This document shows, in pieces, positions 1 to 5,898 of a stretch of 22,932 nt of DNA; positions within the stretch are counted from its first letter, which is position 1, and every line of letters starts with the position of its first letter. The stretch covers positions 1 to 22,932 of the IMG/VR virus record IMGVR_UViG_3300020125_000460; one strand, 5' to 3'. The stretch comes from a virus. The notes below the pieces were generated by a model. It worked only from the letters and a program-made list of their open reading frames with translations. It did not search any database and was not told where the DNA came from. A program made the translations under genes and the position numbers.

Positions 1-97
1 GCCAGAGTTTGCGTACGTCCTCGAGCGGCACCCACTGCTTGCCCTGCGCGTACATGTAGGGGTAGGGCCGATAGCCCGGCGGCTCGGGGCTACTCAC
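1..97 (-). CDS. 5' part of a small phage protein, cut by window edge
   Basis: A leftward reading frame starts with GTG at 97-95 and stays open to the first base of the window, so only about 32 N-terminal residues are visible. It begins VSSPEPPGYRPYPYMYAQGK and continues QWVPLEDVRKLW. The start overlaps the stop of the upstream gene by 8 nt (GTGAGTAG), the same tight packing as the rest of this operon, which is the main reason to call it real. No family is recognised. It is the fifth gene of the operon that begins at 1839. Confidence 0.6.
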   Translation of the reverse strand, partial: MSSPEPPGYRPYPYMYAQGKQWVPLEDVRKLW

Positions 98-290
98 CTT
101 TTGCCTCCCAGGCCAGCAGATTGGCAGACTTGTGGACTCCCTCGGGGAGGCAGTCGCAATCTTCGAGCAGGCAGTCGTCGGGGTCACACACGTGCGCGAC
201 ACACGCGACCTGCATGCAGCCACAGTCTGGGCAGTGGTACTGACCGATTGGCAACCCGCATAGGGCCATCGGGTCCTCAGGACACTTCAT
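90..290 (-). CDS. Cysteine-rich 66-aa protein, probable zinc binder
   Basis: The chosen start is the ATG at 290-288, which overlaps the previous stop as ATGA; a longer frame from 383 runs back over the upstream gene and is not needed. The 66-residue product has ten cysteines (residues 3, 11, 20, 23, 25, 30, 35, 40, 45, 47), with CPDCGC around residues 20-25 and histidines at 19 and 33. This suggests one or two small zinc sites. No known family is recognised. It is the fourth gene of the leftward operon from 1839 and overlaps the next, edge-truncated gene. Confidence 0.7.
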   Translation of the reverse strand: MKCPEDPMALCGLPIGQYHCPDCGCMQVACVAHVCDPDDCLLEDCDCLPEGVHKSANLLAWEAKGE

Positions 291-487
291 ATCCGGTCTC
301 GTAGCAGTGTTGGTAATCCAAGCTCCTGGCGCCAGTGCACAAATACGGCTCGAGCAGCGCGCCAGGCGCTGGCCTCCTGGCACAAGCAGTGGCGGATCTT
401 CTCATCGCCGACAGCCTGAAAATCGTGGAGTTCCTCGAGCGCGTCGAGGGCCCTGCCGATCATTTCCAGGTCACGCTGATCGATCAT
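287..487 (-). CDS. Hypothetical 66-aa helical protein
   Basis: This small gene starts MIDQRDLEMIGRALDALEEL and is linked by ATGA overlaps to both neighbours (start with the gene ending at 484, stop with the gene starting at 290). The sequence is predicted from its spacing of Leu/Ile/Ala to be mostly helical and has no membrane segment or signal. I do not recognise a family. Its place in the operon behind a ParB-like protein gives no specific role. Confidence 0.65.
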   Translation of the reverse strand: MIDQRDLEMIGRALDALEELHDFQAVGDEKIRHCLCQEASAWRAARAVFVHWRQELGLPTLLRDRI

Positions 488-813
488 GGCTTCTTGGTGA
501 GTTCCAGGTACACCCTCAGGCTGCCCGCGGCCGGCTGCACCTTGGCCTTGACGATGAAGCCGCGCTTCCGCATGGTGTCGGCGATGCCGTTGCGCATGCG
601 CTTGTACTCGTCTTCATTCGGAACCCGTAGAACCGTCACCAGCCCTTGCTCCTGATCGGCGATCAATCGAGCGATCAGCTCCTGCCAGACTCCCCGCTGG
701 CCAAGCCGCTGCGCGTCCTGAGGGACGTCACTTGGAGCGATGCTCTCGAGGACTTCCACGCTAGTCGAGCTTGCCTTGGCCAGCTTTCGGATGCGGGGAA
801 AGCTTCTGTTCAC
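484..813 (-). CDS. Hypothetical 109-aa protein
   Basis: The start is GTG at 813-811, only 3 nt after the stop of the ParB-like gene, and the stop overlaps the next gene as ATGA, so translation is probably coupled. The N-terminus is basic (MNRSFPRIRKLAKASS). The second half contains NEDEYKRMRNGIADTMRKRG followed by alternating strands (GFIVKAKVQPAAGSLRVYLEL), a pattern of a small alpha/beta domain. It is not assigned to a family. Confidence 0.7.
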   Translation of the reverse strand: MNRSFPRIRKLAKASSTSVEVLESIAPSDVPQDAQRLGQRGVWQELIARLIADQEQGLVTVLRVPNEDEYKRMRNGIADTMRKRGFIVKAKVQPAAGSLRVYLELTKKP

Positions 814-816
814 GTC

Positions 817-1839
817 TCACCGCATCTCCCCTTGGGCCATCGACAGCTGCTGCGGCGCGGGATTGCGCGCGGACGAGGTCGTCCAGTTGTGGGCCACATC
901 GCGGAAGGTAACCGGGCGCAGGCGGCTCCCGAAGGCGCCGATGTTGGTTTCCCAGGCAGGCAGCAGGTCCTTGACCTTCTTTCCTTGCTTGCGCCAGCGG
1001 TCGTTGACGATGTCGACGACGGCCAGTCCGAACGTGTTGCCGCGGGTGCCGACGTCGACACGCTGCCAGATCGAAGCCGCGCGGTCATACCAGGCATTCA
1101 GCCCGACGGCGCCGACCATGCGCGCAACCTCGGTCAGCTCTACCTTGTCGGCGTAGCGCACCCAGAACCCCAGGATGCCCTCGAGCTGCATCTCGCCATA
1201 GGCGTCGCGCTCCGGGCCGAAAGCGGTGGTCAGGAAGCCCAGTACCCAGTCGAGTGCCTCGGCGCCGCCGCGGGCGTAGATCCATTCAATCCTGGCCACG
1301 GCCTGAATCTTCCCATCAGCCTTGGCATACGCACCGTTGACCTCGAGGTCGTGCTTCGCGGCGATCTCGACGATGTGCAGTGCTGCCTTGTCGCCGGCGA
1401 CCAGCTTGGAGCGGAACCTGGTCCAGGGCGTCTGGCCTAAGACCGTCCCAAGCTTGACGTACAGGTCAGCCTCCTGGGCCCGCTCGAGCCCGCTGTGGAC
1501 CATCGCCGGTAGCTGCAGCATTCCCTTCTCGTACGCGACGACGCGGCGATGATTGCCGTCAATTACGAAGAGCGTGTTGTCGGGCCTCCTGGAGATGGTC
1601 AGCGGCGAGACAGCCAGCGGATCCCATTCCACTCTGAGCTGCTTCAGGCGCGATTCTGACAAAGGCCTCGCGTACCCCTGACCGTGAGGCGGCGCGTAAT
1701 CGACATTGAGGGTCGCCACGTGCACCCTCTCAAGCTTGTAGGTCGGTAGCTTGAATGGGTGCCGCCGCACCAGCTCTCGGGCTTCAGCCTCACCCTCTGC
1801 GTCGTCCAGATCGTCCATGCGTCGTTGCTCTACAGCCAC
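817..1839 (-). CDS. ParB-like (DGxHR) protein, DUF6551-like
   Basis: The 340-residue protein begins with GTG at 1839-1837, preceded by AAGGGAG at about 6 nt, a clear ribosome site; the later ATG at 1818 has none. The N-terminal half carries a ParB/Srx-fold signature: GYARPL at 55-60, then FVIDGNHR at about 91-98, which matches the DGxHR element. A helical C-terminal region follows. The same layout (GYARPL, VIDGxHR, then LY.K.G...QTP..R) is found in the protein at 7121-8284, so the two are paralogues; this one lacks the other's C-terminal zinc motif. ParB-like phage proteins of this type are thought to be DNA-binding or nuclease-like, but the activity of this family is not established. It heads the leftward operon. 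Confidence 0.8.
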   Translation of the reverse strand: MAVEQRRMDDLDDAEGEAEARELVRRHPFKLPTYKLERVHVATLNVDYAPPHGQGYARPLSESRLKQLRVEWDPLAVSPLTISRRPDNTLFVIDGNHRRVVAYEKGMLQLPAMVHSGLERAQEADLYVKLGTVLGQTPWTRFRSKLVAGDKAALHIVEIAAKHDLEVNGAYAKADGKIQAVARIEWIYARGGAEALDWVLGFLTTAFGPERDAYGEMQLEGILGFWVRYADKVELTEVARMVGAVGLNAWYDRAASIWQRVDVGTRGNTFGLAVVDIVNDRWRKQGKKVKDLLPAWETNIGAFGSRLRPVTFRDVAHNWTTSSARNPAPQQLSMAQGEMR

Positions 1840-1866
1840 ACGTGCTCCCTTCTAGCCTTCTTGAAG

Positions 1867-1894
1867 ACTTTACGCTAAGACGTGGAAATGTAAA
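1867..1894 (-). promoter_or_regulatory. Promoter of leftward operon 1
   Basis: On the minus strand TTTACA (1894-1889) and TAAAGT (1872-1867) are separated by 16 bp and lie 27 nt upstream of the GTG at 1839, which has a good AAGGGAG ribosome site. This gives a short normal leader. The -35 matches consensus at 5 of 6 positions and the -10 at 4 of 6. Confidence 0.5.
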
Positions 1895-2019
1895 CATCGA
1901 GCCTAGCGCCATGAGTACAAAACCCGGGGGTCGCAGAGGGGAGCGTGTGTGAGGGGAGCAGCTCAACCAAAGCATCGGCGTGTAGTGCGGTTCAGCCGCT
2001 CTGGAGTACGCACAGTGCT

Positions 2020-2025
2020 TACAAT
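2020..2025 (+). promoter_or_regulatory. -10 hexamer for leaderless xre transcript
   Basis: TACAAT at 2020-2025 lies 7 nt before an in-frame GTG-ATG pair at 2033/2036, so the expected transcription start falls at or next to the start codon. No ribosome site is present. No good -35 is visible at 16-18 bp, so an activator may be involved. Confidence 0.45.
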
Positions 2026-2035
2026 TCTAGGTGTG

Positions 2036-2257
2036 ATGACGGGGGATGAAGCGCGTGCTGTCAGACGGGGACTGAAGCTGAGCGCTCGTCGAGTTGGCGA
2101 AGAGGTTGGTAGCACTGAGTCGAGTATCTACCGTTGGGAGCAACGTCGTGGCGGCGCTGTGCCCAAAATGTACGAGCGGGCGCTCCGCGACTTGGTGCGC
2201 GAGCTGAGTGAACGTGGCCGTGACAACGGCGGGAGGCGGGCTGCCAGGACTGGTTAG
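2036..2257 (+). CDS. Small XRE-type helix-turn-helix regulator
   Basis: The 73-residue product starts MTGDEARAVRRGLKLSARRV, followed by GEEVGSTESSIYRWEQRR, the typical pattern of a lambda-repressor-like (XRE) helix-turn-helix with the recognition helix around SSIYRWE. It is only the DNA-binding domain, with no dimerisation or cleavage domain. I chose ATG 2036 (or the adjacent in-frame GTG 2033) because the helix-turn-helix begins there and a -10 element sits just upstream; a frame back to 1949 adds only poor sequence. It is divergent from the ParB-like operon and precedes the recombinase, so it could be the lysogeny switch regulator or an excision factor. Which of these is not decided by the sequence. 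Confidence 0.75.
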   Translation: MTGDEARAVRRGLKLSARRVGEEVGSTESSIYRWEQRRGGAVPKMYERALRDLVRELSERGRDNGGRRAARTG

Positions 2258-2321
2258 CCCCGGAAATGGGGTGATGCCCATGTCAGGCCTGCTCATGTCG
2301 CCGCCGACCGACCATAAGAAA

Positions 2322-2347
2322 ACGCCCCTGGCCGTGACCAGAGGCGT
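2322..2347 (-). terminator. Leftward intrinsic terminator candidate
   Basis: ACGCCCCTGG (2322-2331) pairs with CCAGAGGCGT (2338-2347) with one C-A mismatch and a 6-nt loop. Read leftward the stem is followed by TTTTCTT. It would stop leftward transcription before the xre gene, although no leftward gene is visible just to its right. Confidence 0.5.
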
Positions 2348-2351
2348 GGCT

Positions 2352-2393
2352 CGCGACGAGCCTGTAGTTGGCACCCAAACGCGTCGCGCTTTT
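2352..2393 (+). terminator. Rightward terminator-like hairpin after xre
   Basis: CGCGACG (2352-2358) and CGTCGCG (2382-2388) form a perfect 7-bp stem with a 23-nt loop, followed by CTTTTC. The loop contains a small TTGG/CCAA pairing and a copy of the GGCACCCAAAC motif seen before starts of the 13-16 kb operon. It would separate xre from the recombinase promoter. Confidence 0.4.
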
Positions 2394-2431
2394 CAGTATG
2401 CCCGACGGCGCCCAATCCCTGCTGGTGATAC

Positions 2432-2463
2432 TGCGTTATTTGACACTAGAGTTCGATAACGCA
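2432..2463. promoter_or_regulatory. 32-bp dyad: operator or recombination site
   Basis: TGCGTTAT (2432-2439) and ATAACGCA (2456-2463) are perfect inverted 8-bp arms around 16 bp. Across the whole 16-bp half-sites 12 of 16 positions are symmetric. The dyad covers the -35 element and spacer of the promoter at 2440-2469, as expected of a repressor operator. Serine-integrase attachment sites are also imperfect dyads located next to the integrase gene, so an attP role is an alternative. Confidence 0.6.
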
Positions 2464-2469
2464 TATAAA
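2440..2469 (+). promoter_or_regulatory. Recombinase promoter
   Basis: TTGACA (2440-2445, full consensus) and TATAAA (2464-2469, 5 of 6) are separated by 18 bp. This is the best sigma-70-type promoter in the window. The expected start of transcription is near 2476, very close to the first ATG at 2479. Confidence 0.65.
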
Positions 2470-2489
2470 GGGAGTATCATGCGATCCCA

Positions 2490-3974
2490 ATGCAGTTCGA
2501 ATCGACCCGAAATTGGTTGGACCGAACGTCTGCCATGGTACTGAGCCAGTACGACGAGCGTCTCGCTCGTCCCGACCGTCCGCATCTCAATGTCGTCACG
2601 CCGCAGCGCGCCGTCGGCGTCATCCGCGTCTCGAAAGTCGGCAAACGCAAGCTCAAGGGCGAGGAGCATTTCGTCTCCCCGCGCGAGCAGGAGGCAAAGC
2701 TTTCTGAGTGGTGTAAGTCGCAGGGCATCACCCTGACCACCGTTCACAAGGAACTCAATGTCTCGGGCAAGACGCCGCTGGCGAAGCGCACAGGCTTGCG
2801 GCCGGCCATCGAGCAGATAGAGCGCGGTGGCGCCGACATTGTCGTCGTCGCGTACTTTGACCGACTGGTGCGCTCGCTTGCGATTCAGGCCGATGTCCTC
2901 GAGCGTGTCGAGAACGCCGGCGGCAAGGTCGTGGCGCTGGACATCGGCGAAGTCACCAACGAGACCGCCGCGTCCTGGCTAAACGCGACGCTGCACGGCT
3001 TGATGGCTGAATACCATGTCCGCATCACCCGCGAGAAAACCGATGTCGCCCGTCGCGATGCGGTCGCGCGCGGCGTCCCGCCTTTTCCCAACCTGCCGCC
3101 TGGGTATGTCAGGAACACGAGCGGGCAGCTCGTTCCCGTCGATAAAGAGGTGCCTGTCGTGATCGAGGTATTCAGGATGCGCGCCGATGGCGCCTCCCTG
3201 ACGCAGTGCCGCGACTACATGCGCGAGCATGGTATTGACCGTTCTTACCGCGGAACGCAGACGATGTTCTCGAACCGTCTGTACCTGGGGGAGATCCACG
3301 TCGGCAAGTTGGTCAACTTGATGGCCCATGCGCCCATCATCGATCGAGCGTTGTTTGAGCGTGCTCGCGACCGGGTTACGCCGCGAGGGCGGCCATCGAA
3401 ATCAGAGCGGCTCCTGGCCCGCGTGGGGGTGCTGGTGTGCGGCAGTTGTGGTGCGCGGATGACGAATGCCAATGTCTGGAACCGCACCATGAAGAAAGCC
3501 AAGGGTGGCTCTCGTCGCCGTTATGCGCTGTATCGCTGCGGCATGCCTGGTGACTGCCCGTCGCCGGTGACCATTTCCGCAACCCTGGTCGAAGACGCCG
3601 TCGAGCGTGAGGTGCGCCAGCGCCTGATCAACAAGGCGGGCTCAGCCAGTCTGGAACAGGAGATCCGTGGTGCTGCTGCCCAGGCAGATCAAGCGCAGAG
3701 GCGGCTCAAGAATGCCATTGCCCTGCTCACCGGGGACGATCTGGATGATCTCGAGGAGGCGCAGGCGAGGCTTGCAGAGATGCGTGTGGCTGCGCGCGTT
3801 GCGGCTGACCGATACGAGCAGTTGAAGGGCTCAACGGAGCCGCTGACCGTCTTGTCGGCGACTCATGACTGGGAAGAGCTGACTGTGCCTGAGCGACGCG
3901 CCCTTATCCGCGCCGTGCTGCGCCGCGTTGAGATCCACCCCGCTTCTGTGGGAGATCGGATTCGGTTTTACTGA
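2490..3974 (+). CDS. Large serine recombinase (phage integrase)
   Basis: The 494-residue protein has the large serine integrase layout. The resolvase-type catalytic domain has the nucleophile serine in VGVIRVSKVG (S48) and the arginine motif FDRLVRS (123-129). A Recombinase domain follows (about 195-300), then a zinc ribbon with C317, C320, C350 and C356, a coiled coil near 390-440, and a short C-terminal segment. It would catalyse site-specific integration and, with a directionality factor, excision. The first 39 residues precede the catalytic domain. The start is uncertain: ATG 2490 has no ribosome site, ATG 2535 is an in-frame alternative, and the good AAGGGAG site serves an out-of-frame ATG at 2479. 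A promoter, a dyad and a downstream terminator frame the gene as a single unit. Confidence 0.92.
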   Translation: MQFESTRNWLDRTSAMVLSQYDERLARPDRPHLNVVTPQRAVGVIRVSKVGKRKLKGEEHFVSPREQEAKLSEWCKSQGITLTTVHKELNVSGKTPLAKRTGLRPAIEQIERGGADIVVVAYFDRLVRSLAIQADVLERVENAGGKVVALDIGEVTNETAASWLNATLHGLMAEYHVRITREKTDVARRDAVARGVPPFPNLPPGYVRNTSGQLVPVDKEVPVVIEVFRMRADGASLTQCRDYMREHGIDRSYRGTQTMFSNRLYLGEIHVGKLVNLMAHAPIIDRALFERARDRVTPRGRPSKSERLLARVGVLVCGSCGARMTNANVWNRTMKKAKGGSRRRYALYRCGMPGDCPSPVTISATLVEDAVEREVRQRLINKAGSASLEQEIRGAAAQADQAQRRLKNAIALLTGDDLDDLEEAQARLAEMRVAARVAADRYEQLKGSTEPLTVLSATHDWEELTVPERRALIRAVLRRVEIHPASVGDRIRFY

Positions 3975-4098
3975 GCCGCTCTTCCAGGATGCGTCGCGCG
4001 GCGGCGTCCAGGATGCGCTGCACCTCGGCGTCGGCCTCCGGCGGTAACGTCGGCGGCACGTAGTCAGGGTCGACGGTGAACGGCTTGCGCAGGGGCAT
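3904..4098 (-). CDS. Possible 64-aa antisense small protein
   Basis: A leftward frame begins MPLRKPFTVDPDYVPPTLPP, continues with a helix (EADAEVQRILDAAARRILEE) and ends in a basic tail. The first 45 residues look protein-like, but the last 71 nt overlap the recombinase in antisense, and the start codon lies inside the terminator stem at 4092-4123. There is no convincing ribosome site. It may be a chance frame. Confidence 0.3.
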   Translation of the reverse strand: MPLRKPFTVDPDYVPPTLPPEADAEVQRILDAAARRILEERLSKTESDLPQKRGGSQRGAARRG

Positions 4099-4127
4099 GC
4101 ACCACGAGTGTGGGGCATGCCCCTTTT
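4092..4127 (+). terminator. Intrinsic terminator of the recombinase gene
   Basis: GGGGCATGC (4092-4100) pairs with GCATGCCCC (4115-4123). Inside, CCAC and GTGG extend the stem around a GAGT tetraloop. TTTT follows immediately. This is a strong rho-independent terminator 118 nt after the recombinase stop. Confidence 0.85.
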
Positions 4128-4135
4128 GCTGCGGT

Positions 4136-4164
4136 GCTCAAACGCTCAACGCCCGTCGATTGCG
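4136..4164 (-). repeat. 29-bp element, copy 1 (inverted)
   Basis: Read on the minus strand this copy is CGCAATCGA, six variable bases (CGGGCG), then TTGAGCGTTTGAGC. It is inverted relative to copies 2 and 3 and forms the left edge of the PAS-gene cassette, just after the recombinase terminator. Confidence 0.7.
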
Positions 4165-4217
4165 CGTTTGCGCCTCCGGGGTAATCACGCAGGGTGGGTA
4201 GCCGGCACTCGGTGAGG

Positions 4218-4244
4218 TTGTACTGAGTAGGGGACGGTTACAAT
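4218..4244 (+). promoter_or_regulatory. Promoter candidate for the PAS gene
   Basis: TTGTAC (4218-4223) and TACAAT (4239-4244) lie 15 bp apart, slightly short. The -10 hexamer is the same as that before xre. The predicted transcription start, near 4250, coincides with the first bases of repeat copy 2. Confidence 0.4.
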
Positions 4245-4248
4245 CGTG

Positions 4249-4277
4249 CGCAATCGAATTGAATTGCGTGTTTGAGC
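4249..4277 (+). repeat. 29-bp element, copy 2
   Basis: CGCAATCGA, then ATTGAA, then TTGCGTGTTTGAGC. It differs from copy 3 at 4 of 29 positions, three of them in the six-base centre. It sits at the predicted transcription start of the PAS gene, an operator-like position. Confidence 0.75.
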
Positions 4278-4345
4278 GCCCTGGGGCCGTGCAGGGGCGT
4301 AGAACATCCAATAGATAACTGACGGGCTGAAGGGGGCTTCGGGCC

Positions 4346-5308
4346 TTGTACCGCGATACGGCCGAACAACTCACATGCATCATCCTCGATGACGGAGTTG
4401 GGACGCTCCGTGGCATCAGTCAGGATTTCTGCGAGCTTCTGGGTTACCGCAACGAAGAGATGGTCCACACGCCGGCCAGCGCCTGGTTTCGGCCTGGTCA
4501 GGGGGAGAATTGCGGCGGGGACGATCAGCTTCGGGATCTGTTCGCAAGAGCCAAGGACACGCCTGGCGTGGTGCACCGCGCAGCGACGTGGGTGCCGACC
4601 AACCGCGGTGCTGGTCGTATCGGCGTGACCGTGGAAGTTCAATACACCGCGGACTATGGCGGCGCCTGGATTGGGGACGCGGTCAGGCTTGACTACCTGC
4701 CGGGGTTCGATACCACGCCGGTTCGACGCGTGCCCCAGGACCAGGCCGCTCTGGCTGTTGCACAGCTCACGGCGTTGATCGCGCAGGTCACCGATCAGCC
4801 GTATGCGAACCACGGCGACTACCTGGACGGTATGGAACGCGCACGGCGGCTCGAGGACGCTGTACGGCGGCTCGAGCAGCTCGAGGAGAAGGTCGACCAG
4901 GCGCTTCGCGTCAGGGGCCAGGCGGTGCAGCTTGATCTGGGCTTTGGGCTCAAGGCTGTCAAGGGCCGCAAGCAGCCGCAGACAAAGTACGGCCGCACGC
5001 CTGAGGAGTTCACTGAGGGGCTGCACCATTCGTTTGATTGGATCGGCGAGCATGAGGACGAGGAACCGACCATGGAAAACGTGGGCTTGCACTGGTGGCC
5101 AAAGCCGATCACGTCGGGCACGCTGCGTACAGGCCTGGAGAAGCATGGCTTTGTGCCCAAGGAGCACAGCGGCCGTGACTGCGCAGGCGTGGTGAAGCGC
5201 CTGTTCCAGGAGTACCACGGGCGCATGGAGGTCGCCGCAGCCTTCATCATCACGACCGGCTGCAACATGCTCCACCTCGGATTGCACCACTACCTGATGC
5301 GCTTCTGA
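4346..5308 (+). CDS. PAS-domain protein, probable sensor or regulator
   Basis: The 320-residue frame can only start at TTG 4346 (an in-frame TGA lies at 4328), with AGGGGG about 10 nt upstream. Residues about 10-118 resemble a PAS sensor domain: CIILDDGVGTLRGISQDF followed by CELLGYRNEE matches the usual PAS opening. A coiled coil spans about 163-190. The C-terminal part (215-300) contains a Trp-rich segment (NVGLHWWPKP, then TSGTLRTGLEKHGFVP) that could be a DNA-binding or partner domain but is not recognised. No kinase or cyclase domain is visible. The gene stands alone, between a terminator and a terminator-like hairpin, and between inverted 29-bp elements, which suggests a separately acquired regulatory gene. 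PAS proteins are uncommon in phages. Its ligand and output are unknown. Confidence 0.7.
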   Translation: MYRDTAEQLTCIILDDGVGTLRGISQDFCELLGYRNEEMVHTPASAWFRPGQGENCGGDDQLRDLFARAKDTPGVVHRAATWVPTNRGAGRIGVTVEVQYTADYGGAWIGDAVRLDYLPGFDTTPVRRVPQDQAALAVAQLTALIAQVTDQPYANHGDYLDGMERARRLEDAVRRLEQLEEKVDQALRVRGQAVQLDLGFGLKAVKGRKQPQTKYGRTPEEFTEGLHHSFDWIGEHEDEEPTMENVGLHWWPKPITSGTLRTGLEKHGFVPKEHSGRDCAGVVKRLFQEYHGRMEVAAAFIITTGCNMLHLGLHHYLMRF

Positions 5309-5319
5309 CTGGTCAGCCA

Positions 5320-5348
5320 CGCAATCGAATTCGGTTGCGCGTTTGAGC
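5320..5348 (+). repeat. 29-bp element, copy 3
   Basis: CGCAATCGA, then ATTCGG, then TTGCGCGTTTGAGC. The first 20 bp are an 18-of-20 palindrome centred on CGAATTCG. It lies between the PAS gene and the RHH gene, and its last 10 bp (GCGTTTGAGC) are the exact inverse of the outer end of copy 1, so the two bound a 1,213-bp unit. Confidence 0.75.
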
Positions 5349-5374
5349 ACCACAAGCCAATTCTGGCGATGCAT

Positions 5375-5399
5375 CCTCGGCCGACATGCCGAGGATTTT
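5375..5399 (+). terminator. Terminator-like hairpin spanning a start codon
   Basis: CCTCGGC (5375-5381) pairs perfectly with GCCGAGG (5388-5394) around a 6-nt loop and is followed by ATTTTTATT. It has the form of an intrinsic terminator for the PAS gene, yet the loop and 3' arm contain the ATG (5386-5388) of the RHH gene. It may therefore act as an attenuator or as a hairpin that hides the start codon. Confidence 0.6.
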
Positions 5400-5553
5400 T
5401 ATTGAGATCACCAAGGCAGAGCAGGCCGAGGTGTATGACCGCGCGAAGCGGGAAGGTGTCGCCCCGGGCACGCTGGCGACCTGGCTGTTCCGCGAGAAGC
5501 TCGCAGAGCTGAAGCACGAGCCGCCCGAAAACAAGCTCGAGCAGGCGGCGTAG
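5386..5553 (+). CDS. Ribbon-helix-helix-like small regulator
   Basis: This 55-residue protein begins MPRIFIEITKAEQAEVYDRA, then KREGVAPGTLATWLFREKLAEL. A short basic beta strand, a helix, a Gly-containing turn and a second helix match the ribbon-helix-helix (CopG/Arc) pattern. Members of this fold bind DNA as dimers through the strand. There is no clear ribosome site; the ATG is embedded in the hairpin at 5375-5394. It is the first gene of a seven-gene operon ending at 7048 and is followed 3 nt later by the next start. It is a candidate to bind the CGCAA/TTGCG dyad of the 29-bp elements upstream; that link is inference. Confidence 0.6.
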   Translation: MPRIFIEITKAEQAEVYDRAKREGVAPGTLATWLFREKLAELKHEPPENKLEQAA

Positions 5554-5556
5554 GCC

Positions 5557-5898
5557 ATGACCACCACCGACGACCAGGGCATCGCCATGCCCGATCTCGA
5601 CGGCATCGAGTGGCTCAACGCTGACGACGACGAGCGCGTGGTCCTGACGGACCGCGAGTGCATGTTCATCCGGAACGCGTACCGCGATGGCTATACCGAC
5701 GGTCACGGCGCTGGATACAAGGCCGGCGGCTACGACGCCATGCGCGCCGCGACGGCGCTGACGACGCTGCTGAGCAACCCGCTGTGGCAGCGCAACATCG
5801 AGCTGCTGGCGCATTTCGCCGACATGGAGACAGCGCCGAAACGTTCATCGGATCGTCCGCAGGCCAAGCTTTGGCCTGATCCAGTGGGGGCGTCCTAG
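5557..5898 (+). CDS. Hypothetical 113-aa protein
   Basis: The gene starts 3 nt after the RHH stop and its TAG shares a base with the GTG of the next gene. The product is acidic at its N-terminus (MTTTDDQGIAMPDLDGIEWL) and has a central DGYTDGHGAGYKAGGYDA segment, a Gly/Tyr-rich repeat-like stretch seen in many small phage proteins without assigned function. There is no membrane segment. The role is unknown. Confidence 0.7.
   Translation: MTTTDDQGIAMPDLDGIEWLNADDDERVVLTDRECMFIRNAYRDGYTDGHGAGYKAGGYDAMRAATALTTLLSNPLWQRNIELLAHFADMETAPKRSSDRPQAKLWPDPVGAS

Noticed and set aside
646-1440. 264-codon rightward frame opposite the ParB-like gene
   Set aside because: It is antisense to a gene with a recognisable domain and good start; low-quality Ala/Gly/Arg composition typical of GC-rich shadow frames.
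2208-2459. 83-codon frame after xre
   Set aside because: It runs through two terminator-like hairpins and the recombinase -35, with no plausible start signal.
4238-5374. 378-codon leftward frame opposite the PAS gene
   Set aside because: The rightward frame has a PAS motif and a coiled coil; the leftward one is Leu/Arg/Val-rich without motifs and covers the repeats and promoter.
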